A stretch of 64,000 nucleotides of DNA from Hybos culiciformis. Its lineage: Eukaryota > Arthropoda > Insecta > Diptera > Hybotidae. Shown piece after piece: positions 1 to 10,789 of this stretch (position 1 is its first letter; each line of letters begins with the position of its first letter). The position numbers and the translations under genes were made by a program. The notes beneath the pieces were generated by a model, which was given only the letters and a program-made list of their open reading frames with translations, was not told the DNA's origin and did no database searches. The stretch is from the NCBI GenBank assembly GCA_964007475.1, contig OZ023274.1, positions 89,923,213 to 89,987,212 on the forward strand. Reading direction: 5' to 3'.

Positions 1-1266
1 TGATAACCTGAAACATTTATCTAGAGGCCTTCAACAAAATTGCCATCGTAGTATTGAATATAAAACAAAAACGAAATACTTTCCACTGTAACAACTTAAT
101 TTCTAGTCTTAGTACGGCGAAAAAAAGTTCAAAATTATATAAGGGATTTAAAATTTATTTTTTATTCAATAATTGGTTGATTATTATATTTGTACATAAT
201 ATTGATTGTTCAACAAACCGCAATCAAAGCGGATGATATTTTCATTATTTTTATATTAACTTATTGCTTAATATCATACATTGAAGTTAATTTCATTATT
301 ATCTACTAAAAATTACCACATAACACAGTATTATTAATTATTAATTTTTAAAAATTGTGGTCTGAAAAATGATAAAGTATACTTTTAAAAATAAAAAATT
401 TGCACAAACATAATTAATGTAAAAATAGTTGGAAAAATAAATATTACCATGTCCAGTACAGAAAATTGAACTAATAACAATATTACAAATCTGAGGTTCA
501 TTAACTCGAAAGAACCATAGTCTCAAGCTACCAAGTGTTCTTCAGATTGTAATATATTTTAATTTAAATAAATAAATAAAATGATAAAGTACCAACTCAT
601 TATAATATGATTTAATCATTTAGATGAGCGCAATATTGTTGAATTATATTATATTCGATGGTTTGTTATTTATAATATTATAACTTTCTAATGCGTCGAA
701 AACTATAGTGTAGTGTAGTGAATACAATAAATACTAGGTAGCAGTTATATTAAATCTAAAAAATTTCATCTAAGAATTTTTATAAAAGAATTTAATTTTT
801 AACTATAAATAAAAATACGAGCGCCAGATTTTTGTTTTTTTGATTACAAAAAGAACGATAAGGTATACCAGTTGTGAACTTTTTACCAAGTTATACAATG
901 TTCATACCTTCCGCTCAATAATTGATAATAAATTATTTATAAGCATTATTATTTATCAATTTTATCCTCTGAGATTAATTTTATCAAAAACTAAAAACTA
1001 AATTATCCATAAAATGAAGAAGAACGTTTTATATTTAAAAATGATAATAAAGTTTTATGAGAAAAAATTTTTCTTTTTATTATGTCTGACAAAAATATTA
1101 TAAAAAATATATATTATTATAAATGTGTATAAAGTGATTATATGTTTTAAAAACAAGGAAACACAATTAAGAATCTTGAAAAAAAAAATTAAAAAAAATA
1201 GTTAATGGCTGATTAGTTTTGTTAAAAAAGTTATATACTGGTAATGGGTTGTGCAAGGAAATAACA
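1..1266. other. AT-rich DNA, nothing recognised
   Basis: This stretch is plain AT-rich sequence with short A and T runs. The short open frames at about 54-236 (plus) and 341-526 (minus) have low-complexity translations rich in N, I, F, Y and K, with no motif. I see no gene, RNA or repeat boundary here. Confidence 0.6.
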
Positions 1267-1346
1267 CCCATACTCAGAGCCGAATTTACTCTTGAGGGGG
1301 CCCAAGGCTAAAATATTACGGGGCCCTTTCATAAATTTATATTATA

Positions 1347-2183
1347 CAGGCATACCTCGATTAACGCTACCTCTTTTAGCGCTGTTTCGCTATAGCGCTC
1401 TTTTGATTTTAAAAAAAAAAAATTTTTTTTCAACTTTAAAATATTTTTTTTAAACTTTTTATTTTTCTAATTTCATATTTATAATTCTTCGAATCCCTCT
1501 TTTTCAAAATTTCAAAAATAATAATGATTCGGGAAATCCTCAATATCAAAAATCATCAAATAATTATAATTCGGGGAATCCTAATGTGAAATTTTGTATT
1601 AATTGTTCATTCGAAATAGTGATACAAATAGTTTTATTGTTTTGTTATACCATAGAGGAATAATATTTATAAGAGGGTCAGAATTCATACAAGTAAATTT
1701 CAGAATTTTTTTTTCAAATAACTCAAAAATGATGACAATATTTTCAATGTATTGAATAAAAATTTCATGCTCAAATGTGTTTATTCTAAATACAATAATA
1801 AAAATAATAAAATTAAGAATAAACACATTTGAGTTAAAAAATTTTACTCAATACATTCAAAATATTGTCATAATTTTTGAAAAAAATTTACTTGTATGAA
1901 TTCTGTCCCTCTTATAAATATTATTACTCAATGGTTATACCTATGTATTGAATTCTAATTTAGTTTCTAATTTTTAAAAAAAGTATAAATGAATTAAAAA
2001 AAATTTCAAAAAAAATACAATTTTTTTTATTTTTGACTTCATAAAGTACCAAAAAAAAAATTAGTCAGGAACGTAACCATATATTTTCCTGTAAATAGCA
2101 CCTCTTTTAACGCTGTTTCTGTTAACGCTCAATTTTCAGCAATTTTCAGGAACGCATCATGAGCGCTAAACGAGGTATGCCTG
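1347..2183. mobile_element. pogo/Tigger-like element (Tc1/mariner superfamily) nested in the hAT
   Basis: Both ends begin CAGGCATACCTCG, the terminal sequence I associate with Tigger/pogo elements. The left end continues ATTAACGCTACC; the right end, read on the minus strand, continues TTTAGCGCTCAT. A TA dinucleotide flanks each end (1345-1346 and 2184-2185), as expected for this superfamily. Further GCGCT/AGCGTTAA motifs are repeated just inside both ends. No transposase frame is visible, so this is a non-autonomous copy. It has itself been split by the foldback MITE at 1651-1933. Removing that insertion leaves about 550 bp. Confidence 0.88.
1651..1933. mobile_element. Foldback MITE, copy 1 (nearly full-length palindrome)
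   Basis: The element is almost entirely one imperfect palindrome. The left arm (ATAATATTTATAAGAGGG, then GAATTCATACAAGTAAATTT) is matched in reverse complement by the right arm, and the arms meet in an AT-rich centre near 1780-1830 between two copies of CTCAAATGTGTTTATTCT. GTTATAC (or GTTATACC if the shared C is counted) occurs just outside both ends (1644-1650 and 1934-1940), giving a 7-8 bp target duplication. A second copy in the opposite orientation lies at 18299-18582. It has no coding capacity. A duplication of this size would suit a hAT-mobilised MITE, but the ends are not typical hAT, so the superfamily is open. Confidence 0.92.
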
Positions 2184-2310
2184 TATTAAACAAAAAGGTT
2201 AATTTGCTTTCTGCTGTTATATAGTTAATATAAGAGAAAATAATATTAAGTTTATTCATATATAAAATAAAAACATGAAGTACAATTCATATATCAAAAA
2301 AAAATTTAGA

Positions 2311-2785
2311 TTAGAAACATTTTCTCCTAAATTTTTTTTCTGTGAAATCTTTAACAATGGTATCAAAATCCATTTCGCGTAGTAGTTCGGATTCTATGGC
2401 CATTATTAACGATAAGGCATTTAGTCGGTCTTGTCCAGTGCAGCTTCTTATATGATTTTTAACACGTGATAATGTTGAAAATGATTTTCACCCTCGAAGT
2501 TGGTCGCTGGGATAGTAAAATATATTCCTAAAACCATTCTAACGTTTGGATGTGCTCCCAACATAACGTACTTATTCAAATGGAGTCCACAACTTTAGGA
2601 TCTTCTTCGGTATTTATCGTAGAAGAAAACTGTAAAAATTCGTTTACAAATTCTATTTCTAAATCATCGGGGTACGCCTCAACTAAACGAATACTTTCGG
2701 CTGATTTCAATCGGAAAGCTGAAGCAACGATTTGAATTCCATGATTTGTTTGAAAACGGTTAAATAAAATTTCAAACCCACACAA
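2311..2785 (-). pseudogene. hAT transposase C-terminal remnant (ZMYM1-like), broken
   Basis: On the minus strand an open segment (2576-2785) begins MCGFEILFNRFQ and includes the stretch RLVEAYPDDLEIEF, which resembles the region before the dimerisation domain of ZMYM1-type hAT transposases. After an in-frame stop and a frameshift, the other frames carry HPNVRMVLGIYFTIPAT and then KSFSTLSRVKNHIRS, QDRLNALSLMAIE and FDTIVKDFTEKK before a stop at 2311-2313. These are the conserved blocks of the hAT C-terminal dimerisation domain in the right order. The catalytic core upstream is missing. The copy has at least one stop and one frameshift, so it is inactive. Confidence 0.88.
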
Positions 2786-2976
2786 TTTTTTCTCAAATAA
2801 ATATTAAAAGAATTGTGCTTTCGAGAAAATTTTACTTTCAAAAATAACTTTTTAAACTAAAAATTGAAATTTTTAAATTAAAATAATAAAACAGTTGAAT
2901 TTGGGGCCCCGCAAGTCAACGGGGCCCTAGGCTGCAGCCTTCTTAGCCTAAGGGTAAATCCAGCCCTGCCCATACT

Positions 2977-5900
2977 TCATAATTAGTCGTTAAGACATTT
3001 TTTAAGATATTTTTTTTTTAGCATTTAATGAAGAAATTAAATATTTTTTTTATTGATCAATACTATATATATTTTTATTAATATAATGTCAAATTAAGAC
3101 TTCAAGATTTTTTTCCAACATTATGGTAGGTACATTTGTCTTTTAAATTTTTTTCGAATATTATCATTTGCAAAAAAAATTAATATATTTTTATAGTGTA
3201 GAAATTTTTTTGCCCAGCTCATCAGAGCAAAATACTCACATAATTTATGTCACAATTAAAGTCATCCGTTTTTATTAATCATCTCAAATAACATTGCAAA
3301 CTTATTTTATTACTTTTTTTTTGTTCAAATAAAAACATTTATATTTCCTCAATTTAGGCAATAAATTTTGAGCAAAAAAAAAAATGCTAAACACCTTTAA
3401 AAGAGATTATTACCTTCAATGTTCAAAGTCTGATTATTTATTTAATAAACAAATAAAATTTTCCCTCATAGAAAAATAAATATAAATAAATAAAATGTAT
3501 CAAAAAATAACGATAGAATGTTAGTTACATATGTATATTTTATCATTTTGGATTTTTACGAATGATCTCAAGCTGATAAAAAGGAAATATATATCAATAT
3601 AACATATAAATAAAACACTTCCTGAACATAAAAAATTTATATTTATACTATTTATATACCTACTATTGTATATTTTGTATATTTTAGTGAAAGGTATTTA
3701 AAAGTTTTCCCCTGTATGCTTGATTGATTATTTTACGTAATTTTTTTTTATAGGCTTGAGGCAAAATATATGTGTATATGTATCTGTTTATGTTTATGAT
3801 ATATATGTATTTATATTTAAGTGTCAAGAAGAAAATGGAATGTCATATGAAAGAAAAAAAAAATAGAATTAAATAATCACTCTCATTGACGTTCCTTTTT
3901 TTTTTTTTTTGCAGATATTTCCTATTATGAACCTATCATATCATTAACATTTTTATCAGCTCATTTAATTCACTACAGATTGAAATTGAATGTTTTTTCG
4001 TTGTAAAGCACATTTGATTTAAATTTGCTCACAAAATTTAATAATTTAAAAGCTTATTACATTATAATACAAAATTAATCTCACTGCAAGAAAAAACAAA
4101 TTTCATTTATATCTTAAATATAAAAATTAAAATGTGTAACTCATTGAAGAATTGTCAATAACCTCTATATTATGACAACAGACCAAAACAATTTAATAAT
4201 AATCTTTCAATAAGAAGCAATCGATTTCAGAAGCTTCTTGTGTAAATATAAATAATTGCTTTACAGGTTATATTAGTATCTAGTATCTAATAATAAATTT
4301 TATATAGTTAAGTTTTAATTTTAATATAATTGAAATGCAGGTTTAGTAATATAATTTAATAAATAATTCTATTTAAAGTACATCAATAATATTTTCTAAG
4401 AAGTCCCCTTTATGATGGAAAAGAAAACCCAAAAAAATCCAAAAACTAAAAGAGTTAACGTTCACCAGTCTTCTGTACAATGTATCAGGTCATATGTTTA
4501 ATATAAATCATAATTATGCATAATGTATAAAAATTTATGGAAATAAGTCATGTGTGGACTAATTCTTTTAATTCTTACTTAAATACATTGTTTCAAAATA
4601 GAACTTTAGTACAAATTACCTTATTTTATTTTATTTCTAACTTAAACATTTAATGATTTTTTTTTTATATTTGAAAAGTTTATTTTTTTTTATAAGTTAT
4701 TCAATATATGAGGCATACCTATACACTGCGAAATGGCAATTGAAATATTTATATATAAACATATATATGTTTAAGTATATAATACCACCAATTGAATGTG
4801 GAAGTCTTTTATTATTATTTTGAATAAATATGTTTTTGCCTGCAGATGGAAAATTTTATTCAAAACAGAAAACCAATTCAAGTACAGAATATACATATTT
4901 ATGGTTACACAAAAATCATAAAAATCTATAGAATAATTCAATAATTTTTCTTAAGAGGAAATCACGATAACGATTTCAACCTATACCATACAAACATATT
5001 ATTCAAATTCAAAACAATATATAATTTAAAATTTATCTTTAGTGCTTTTAAATTGTTTGCACTTTATTGAAAATGCTTCCAGCTTTGGTTCAAAATCATT
5101 GTTAAACTAACTGCCAGACATACTTTTTATATATCTTTATGTTTTTATTCTTTTTTTTATACATAGAATAGGTACAAAACTAACTTTGGTCACGATTTTA
5201 GACCTCAAGAGAAAATATGTATATAAAGTATAGAATTTGAATTATTTAAGGTTGGTTTAATTTTGTCATTTCTATCAATTTTAGTAAATTAAATTTTTAG
5301 GCCCATCTGTTAACAATTTTTAGTGAAATTGTTCGTTATTCAACAAATTTTAAATATACCTACAACTTCATCTTTTAAATATGTAAAGACTGTTTATAAT
5401 TTACATAAAAAATAAAGAACATTTATTTAGAATTTATGTCAATTTTTTCATTGTTGCCGAATTTTCATTTTTCTTTTTTTTTGGAAAATATAAATATTTG
5501 TATTGTAAAAATTGTCGCTGCTGTGAGAATTGTATATTTATGAATGATGTGAATTTTGTAAAGTAATGAAAATGTAACCAATAATCTGATGGGGAAAAAT
5601 CTGGTTAAAAAAACTATAAAAAAATAGCATATGGAATGAAGGTTTTAATTAATTATTTGGTTTTTTTTAAACAAAACAAACTAATTTAAATGATGATACT
5701 CACAATTTCCAAAAATAAATACAAATTAAAACTGGATAGAATACCCGTGTGTATTGTGAAATAATAAAGTAGGGGTCAAAAATATAGAAATAACACTCAG
5801 TTACCTTTTATTCAACTCTTAATATAATATGAACGTACGAAATGGTAAGATAGATCATAGAAATGCGCAAAAGTGGCTTAAAACTTAGCATTTATGTTTT

Positions 5901-7120
5901 TCTGGTTTGGTGTCACGAAACCCGGACCAAAAAATTCCATATATGTATATACCTAGTTATAATATACATACCTAAAGAGCCTCTAACATTTTTATTTTTT
6001 TTGATTTATTAAATATCACAATAAAATAAAAATTCGTTATGATTTGTTTTAAAGACTATATATTATATATCATGGATATATTTGTATATATATTTATAAA
6101 TTTATTTAAATTATTTTATGTTAAAATCTTAATCCTGGATTATAATTATGTTAAACTGTATAAATTTAGTATTTTTTTTTAACTTCTATATGCTTTATTT
6201 TTATCATTGTGATTGTAAGATTACACCTAATTTAAATCTTCCTATTTAATACAATATGTCATTTTGTTGTTTTTCATTATAAAATTTTGGCCTAATAATC
6301 CAATTCGAAAAACTTTTTATTTTTTTTTAATTTTAATTTTTCCACTCGTACTAATAGGTGTACAATGTACATATATAAGTAAGTATATAGAAAAATTAAA
6401 ATTAACTTAAAACATCTGTTGTTATGTTTTGTAATTTTTCTACTGTTGTTTTTTTTTTTCAATTATATAAAGCGTAGCATCAATTTTCAACTCTCTTCTA
6501 TAATAATAATAATATAACTTAAGTATTATTGTCTGTACATTTTATTATATAATATTTTCAAATAAATCCAGCCTTTAATAATATTATATATGTGCATATA
6601 ATATATAATTTAGTATAAGAAAATATTTTTCAAGTTATTAAGATTTTATCTAAAATGCCTTGGTGAACTTTCTTTAAGCTTTATCTTGAAAGTAATTTGT
6701 TAAAGGAAAAAGGAAAATAATTTAAAATAATTTTTCCTTCTAATGAGTTTTTTCTGAATGTTTGTGATTTTTTTTTTTTTCGAAAAGAAAAATAAAATCA
6801 ACCAATTTAACATATTTTTATCTTGTTTTTTTTTTTTTTTTTTTTTGAATGAAATAATTCGACAATTTATTATTACGCCACCATTATATTTAAAATAATA
6901 TTTTCAAAAAATTAGAGGAAAGTTCATGAAAATAAAAATAAATATGAAACTCTTTGAAACTTTTTATTTTATTTATATATAAATATACCTAGTATAAATA
7001 TGATGTGGTATTAGGTATTGTATATTTATTTTGTTTATGAACAAAATTTCATACAAATATAGTCACATGAATATTTATATATTTGGTATTATTATTATGA
7101 CAATATAATACAAAAAGCAT

Positions 7121-7122
<2 letters not shown>
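2977..7122. other. AT-rich DNA, no gene seen
   Basis: Four kilobases of AT-rich sequence with homopolymer runs of T up to about 18 (for example near 6829-6846). I checked for coding-like, GC-richer islands and found none. A small patch near 5905-5935 (GGTTTGGTGTCACGAAACC) is slightly GC-richer and partly palindromic, but has no partner that would define an element. Confidence 0.6.
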
Positions 7123-7189
<67 letters not shown>

Positions 7190-7192
7190 AAA
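7123..7192. repeat. Compound microsatellite (AT)n-(AAT)n
   Basis: An uninterrupted AT dinucleotide run of roughly 26 units (7123-7175) passes directly into about six AAT/ATA trinucleotide units. This is probably length-variable between individuals and can extrude cruciform DNA. No function is implied. Confidence 0.95.
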
Positions 7193-8820
7193 CATAGAAG
7201 ATAGGTTGTAATAAATATACTCTTAAGTTTAGTAGGATTATATCCATTATTGTAATAGCTTTACCGAAGTTGTCTTTTACTTTACAATAACAACAAGAAC
7301 AAAATAAACGTGATTCACATAATATTTATTTAATGCTTTTTTATGTTTTGATACCTTTTAAGAACATGAAAGTGAATGTCAATTTTTTTTTTTGCTTATT
7401 TTTTTTTTTTTTTTTATAATAAATAAAAATAGTAAAATAAATTTACGTACAGATGAATATGTCACACACCTTTCTTTTTCGTTTTTTTTTTTGATTTATA
7501 TATTACGAAATATGTTAAATAAAAAAGTAGCTTTAACAGGAAAAAAAAAATTCAAATAGAATTGTATGTGTGGAAAAAAAAGGCTTTAATTTAATTTTTA
7601 CTCTTTTAGTTATTTTTTTTTTTTGTATCTGTAGGATATTTAAAAAAAAAAAATCCTAATAATCTTATGTAAGGACATGAATATGAATATTAATGTATTA
7701 AAAACAAACTGTTCTGTATAAATTGACATCTTTTTTTTATCATTTCTATTATGAACTATATTATATATTCTGTATAAGTTTCATTACTATAGTGCTACAT
7801 ACATAATATAACAATAAAAATAAATATATATTGGAAAATTGATAAAATATTGAAACTTTTTTTAATACCAATGTAAATTTATTTTTTGCCTAGTTTTATT
7901 CTCATACGAAATTTTCCTTCTAGCATAAATTGAATATATAATAAGATTTATACTGTAGAGCAAATTTTTGTACCGACTTTACATACAAAAATGTATTTTT
8001 TTATTTTTTTACCTGAAAAAACTATAATTATGCTTACTACATTTTTGAGTTGAGAAAACAAAAAATTGAGCTCTTGCGAGCTTAACTTATTTAAAGTAGG
8101 CACTTAAATTTGTTCTGCAGTATAAGTTTTATTATATACTTAATTTATTCTTCTAGTTTTTAACACTGTATTTGGATTGGAAAGTATAGTACTTATCCTG
8201 GCGGAAACTAAGAAATCAGGCAATCTTACTATAATATGATACGTTCTTGATTCAACTTTGATTCAAGTATTGGAATCTACAGCTTAGATTTAATCGATAA
8301 ATTTAAAATTTCTGTTATTTTATCGCTTAGAGATTATGATATGGCTTATATCTTTACTAAATTTAAATCTAAACGGAAGAGATTTTTAGATTAAATCAAA
8401 AATGTTATTTATTTTCCTTCTTCCTTCGCCATTTATGTAAATAAACATATTATGCAAACAAAAGTTTTTTTAAACTATACGTATTTATTTATTTTAGTTA
8501 AATTATATATATTAAAATACTATTTATAAGCTTTATGGAAATCGTGTTTTTTTCCCGGAAGAAAAAGCTTAAATAAATATGGTAGTACAAAGTACAATAT
8601 AGAAATTCTAAATAAATAACATAATAAATGGGTAATAATTTAGAATTAGGATAACAAATTTGCATTTTCATTTCTATTTTTCTCAATAAAAATTCATCCG
8701 CTTAATATATTTTAGTCATCAAATAAAATATGATTCTTTTTTGGACCAATTTTAAATTGTAAATTGACCGAAAGCGAAAAGCAAAAAAAATATTAGAAAA
8801 TTTTCCACAGAAATATTTAA

Positions 8821-8891
8821 TTGACAATTGTTTAATTTAATTTATATTTAATTGACAATTGTATTTATTCAATTTAATTCATTGTCAATTG
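8821..8891. repeat. Three spaced TTGACAATTG motifs
   Basis: TTGACAATTG occurs at 8821 and 8852, and the close variant TTGTCAATTG at 8882, spaced 31 and 30 bases apart. Each contains the palindrome CAATTG. It could be a short degenerate tandem repeat or a cluster of binding sites. Nothing nearby gives it a role. Confidence 0.5.
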
Positions 8892-9330
8892 TGTTTGTGG
8901 TCTTGTTTGATTTTCAAATATATGTGAGAATGTTAAAAGACCTCAAAGTCACAATTTTTGTGTTTCATATTAAAAGTAGAAAATTTAAATCAACTTAAAA
9001 TTTACATAGAAAATCTCAAAAACTTTCTAATCCTTATTCTTAATTAACTACTGTTTTTCACAAATTTTTGTTTAAATATGAAATCAATACTAAAATTTAA
9101 ACATCAGCATATCAATCATTTCAAATGTTTACATTCACCACTTTTTTGTGCAAATAAATGTATGATAATATGTACTTGAACAATATGTGCACACAGTTGG
9201 CTAAATATTTTTATTAAATCCAATTACCGTAAATATGTTAAATTTCATATATCCTTTATACAAGAATTTCAAAATAAATTTGAAATACTTAATAAATTAA
9301 TTAAAATATTTATTATTTTATTTATTATTC

Positions 9331-9382
9331 TATTTATTATTTTAAGTTATTTTATTATTTTAAGTTATTTTATTATTTTAAG
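9331..9382. repeat. 18-bp tandem repeat
   Basis: Two exact copies of TTATTTTATTATTTTAAG (9347-9364 and 9365-9382) are preceded by a partial third copy. It is a simple AT-rich minisatellite. Confidence 0.8.
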
Positions 9383-10261
9383 AAAAAATAACTTCACACA
9401 GGTAAATAATTTCTACAAATAACTCATTAATATTGGTAGAGATTTTGGTTTAAAATTTAAAAGTTACCTGCCCCTGAACTTCAAATACAGATTTTAATGA
9501 ATTTTCAAACAGGAAAATTTTACTTTTGAATTTATTTAAATTTTTATTCTTCTAAACCGAAATATATAATTTATTCAACATTAGTTCATTCAACTACATT
9601 AACACAAACGTTGAAAATATTTTTCATTTATTAGAAATCTTTTTTTTTTTAATTAAAAAAATAAAAATTTTGATTCTTCCAGTCAATTTAGGATATTTAT
9701 CAGCTACATAAGTCTAATATGTTCAGAAATGATATTCGAAATATAATCATTGAATTAATCTATATTATGTGTACTATATTATGTAAATTGGATTTTTTTT
9801 GAGTAAAAAAAAATAAAGTAATATGAAATTATTAATCTTGAAAATAAATAGAAAATTTCTCATAATTTTTTTTTTTTTATCATCATATGTACCAAAGTTT
9901 CCAATAGATCTAGCATAGAAAATTATATCCTGAAAATACAAAAATATCGTAAAACTCATTCAATACTCATAAAAAACTTATGTTATTCCCTTTTTAGAAT
10001 GAAAAATAAAGTTTAATGAGTGGAAAAATGTTGAACTTCTTATATATGGCATTCGATATAAAAAGAAAAAATTTGAATTGCATTTTTTACAACCAATAAA
10101 ACGAAAGTAGTACACAAAAAATTTTAATACTAATAATAGTTGTTTTTTCTGAACTTATAAGTGACGAGGTTGCTAATTATGACATCACGTATTTAATTAG
10201 TATAATAAATAGCAAAGAGTTTTAGTTAACGGTTTGAATCATACATTCAGCCTAATAGCAC

Positions 10262-10538
10262 TTGGATAGGGATAGGGCCAACATATTTTCATATATTATG
10301 TATATAAAATATGAAGGCCCTATTTAAATCACAACGCGAGCTTTTTAATGTCTGGTCGGTGCAGAAATTCCAGTAATGCCATTTGAAAGGCGGCAATAAA
10401 AAGCTCACGGTTTTTTAAATTGAAGAAATATTTTTTTATAATCACAAAAATATGTATCTTTGAATCAGAAAAATATAAAACTTAAGAACTGTACCAAAAT
10501 TTTAACAAACAATACAAAAATATGTTGGTCCTATCCAA
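10262..10538. mobile_element. MITE-like inverted-repeat element
   Basis: The left end reads TTGGATAGG, then a 6-base insertion-like GATAGG, then GCCAACATATTTT. The right end, on the minus strand, reads TTGGATAGGACCAACATATTTT, so about 20 of 22 positions match once the insertion is allowed. Inside, GAGCTTTTTA (10338-10347) and TAAAAAGCTC (10397-10406) form a second perfect inverted repeat around a GC-richer core. I could not find a clean target duplication, so the exact ends are uncertain by a few bases. There is no coding capacity. Confidence 0.65.
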
Positions 10539-10750
10539 TTGCTGTGGAGTGTGTAGATATATAAGAGTGATGTGTAAGATACTAAAACATTTTCAATTGT
10601 TTTTTTTTTATTGCAGGTATCTGTAGTGAAAATGTAAAACTATGTATCTCCATGTATCTCTATATCTCTATATCATTGAATTTAAAGCAGAGATTTACTA
10701 AATACTAAAGTGTGCGACAGACAGACGGACTGACATAAAGTGAAAACATA

Positions 10751-10789
10751 TAGTCCGTTTTTTTTTCATTTCTGTTGGAAAACGGACTA
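10751..10789. repeat. Perfect 11-bp inverted repeat
   Basis: TAGTCCGTTTT (10751-10761) and AAAACGGACTA (10779-10789) are exact reverse complements separated by a 17-base loop. Upstream, at about 10715-10732, lies a GACAGACAGACGGACTGAC-type tract of the sort often seen in dipteran intergenic repeats. This may be the end of a repeat family that I cannot name. Confidence 0.6.

Larger units (their letters stand above)
1275..2968 (-). mobile_element. hAT DNA transposon with perfect 8-bp target duplication, host of two nested insertions
   Basis: The ends are imperfect inverted repeats: CAGAGCCGAATTTAC on the left and, read on the minus strand, CAGGGCTGGATTTAC on the right. Both run into GGGGCCC-type sequence, a hallmark of one group of hAT elements. 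The 8 bases CCCATACT lie directly outside both ends (1267-1274 and 2969-2976), and an 8-bp duplication is diagnostic for hAT. The minus strand at 2311-2785 encodes a broken hAT C-terminal domain. About 840 bp of the interior is a later pogo/Tigger-like insertion at 1347-2183, so the original element was roughly 850 bp and already lacked most of its transposase. The element is dead and non-autonomous. The hAT assignment is secure; the subfamily (ZMYM1-like transposase, GGGCCC ends) is my reading. Confidence 0.93.
7193..10261. other. AT-rich DNA, no gene seen
   Basis: AT-rich sequence with many A/T runs. It contains two small repeat clusters listed separately (8821-8891 and 9331-9382). Open frames such as those at 8498-8686 and 9774-9959 on the minus strand are low-complexity I/Y/F/K strings and are not credible proteins. 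Confidence 0.6.

Noticed and set aside
1599..1826. 75-codon minus-strand frame
   Set aside because: It lies inside the palindromic arm of the foldback MITE, with hydrophobic low-complexity sequence. It is a by-product of the repeat.
5860..5940. LTR retrotransposon end (GGTGTCACGAAACCCGG)
   Set aside because: There is no second LTR, primer binding site or polypurine tract, and the short palindrome alone is not enough.
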